Shown in pieces: positions 5,155 through 5,206 of a stretch of DNA of 5,206 nt. The stretch is from Candidatus Alectryobacillus merdavium (GTDB taxonomy: Bacteria > Bacillota_I > Bacilli_A > RFN20 > CAG-826). The stretch lies in the NCBI GenBank assembly GCA_017694735.1, contig JADIMN010000010.1:1-5206 (forward strand). Reading direction: 5' to 3'. A program made the translations under genes and the position numbers. Position 1 is the stretch's first letter. Each line of letters opens with the position of its first letter. The notes under the pieces were generated by a model that ran no database searches, had not been told where the DNA came from, and was given only the letters and a program-made list of their open reading frames with translations.

Positions 5155-5206
5155 ATGAAAGAGGATTTATGGATGAGTATAAGAAGTGATAGATTAAAAG
5201 GATTAA
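5155..5206 (+). CDS. Probable IstA-type transposase, N-terminal 17 codons only
   Basis: IstA is the DDE transposase of IS21-family elements, working with the ATPase IstB. Only MKEDLWMSIRSDRLKGL is visible before the window ends. The ATG has a strong AAAGGAG (5143-5149) 5 nt upstream. The W..I...R..G spacing resembles the start of IstA proteins, just before their helix-turn-helix, and the frame lies just inside the IS21-like terminal repeats. With so few residues the call depends mostly on context. Confidence 0.5.
   Translation, partial: MKEDLWMSIRSDRLKGL

Larger units (their letters stand above)
5077..5206 (+). mobile_element. Left end of an IS21-family-like insertion sequence, continues beyond window
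   Basis: The boundary is set where the orfB coding similarity stops and a TG dinucleotide begins (TGTTAATCACGG), since IS21-family ends start TG. Just inside are two near-identical direct repeats ending AAAATGTACA, matching the multiple terminal repeats that IS21 transposases bind. A strong ribosome-binding site and a short + strand reading frame follow at the place where istA would begin. The rest is outside the window, so the right end, istB and the target duplication cannot be seen. Family assignment rests on the repeats and layout rather than on a catalytic domain. Confidence 0.65.

Noticed and set aside
1..5206. tRNA, rRNA, riboswitch or an undescribed defence-type system
   Set aside because: Genes are almost back-to-back, the only gaps of note are ~100 and ~70 nt and both belong to IS ends, and every sizeable + strand frame matches a known family.

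Overview
This window is a very AT-rich stretch of bacterial chromosome. It holds the end of a conserved housekeeping gene cluster, all on the + strand, followed by two nested insertion sequences. The low G+C content, the gene order tatD-rnmV-rsmA-ispE, the Firmicutes-type RNase M5 and the MEP-pathway gene ispE suggest a low-GC Bacillota lineage near the Bacilli, Erysipelotrichia or Acholeplasma-like groups. TGA is used as a stop (rnmV, rsmA) and Trp is encoded by TGG, so this is not a code-4 Mycoplasma. I cannot name a species.

Positions 2-4268 hold five tightly packed genes. They are mnmE (its first ~10 codons lie off the left edge; tRNA wobble-uridine modification), tatD (metal-dependent nuclease), rnmV (RNase M5, 5S rRNA maturation), rsmA (16S rRNA adenine dimethylation) and ispE (isoprenoid precursor synthesis). 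Gaps are 1 nt and 13 nt, and two gene pairs overlap by 8 and 11 nt, so they are probably co-transcribed. Four of the five act on RNA, or on nucleic acid in tatD's case; ispE is the metabolic outlier, as in many Firmicutes.

Positions ~4285-5076 are the left part of an IS3-family (IS150-like) insertion sequence that begins about 17 nt after the ispE stop. It has a strong terminator-like hairpin near its left end, a well-translated orfA (helix-turn-helix plus leucine zipper), and an A7 slippery site preceded by a Shine-Dalgarno-like GGAGG. An orfB in the -1 frame is cut off after its HTH_21 region, before the DDE catalytic domain.

From ~5077 to the right edge, a second element begins inside orfB. 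It starts with TG, carries two direct repeats typical of IS21-family ends, and then has a strong ribosome-binding site and the first 17 codons of a probable istA. The right part of the window is thus an IS21-like element nested in an IS3-like one. I found no new defence, CRISPR or regulatory-RNA system. The most interesting content is the control architecture of the IS3-like element and the nesting.
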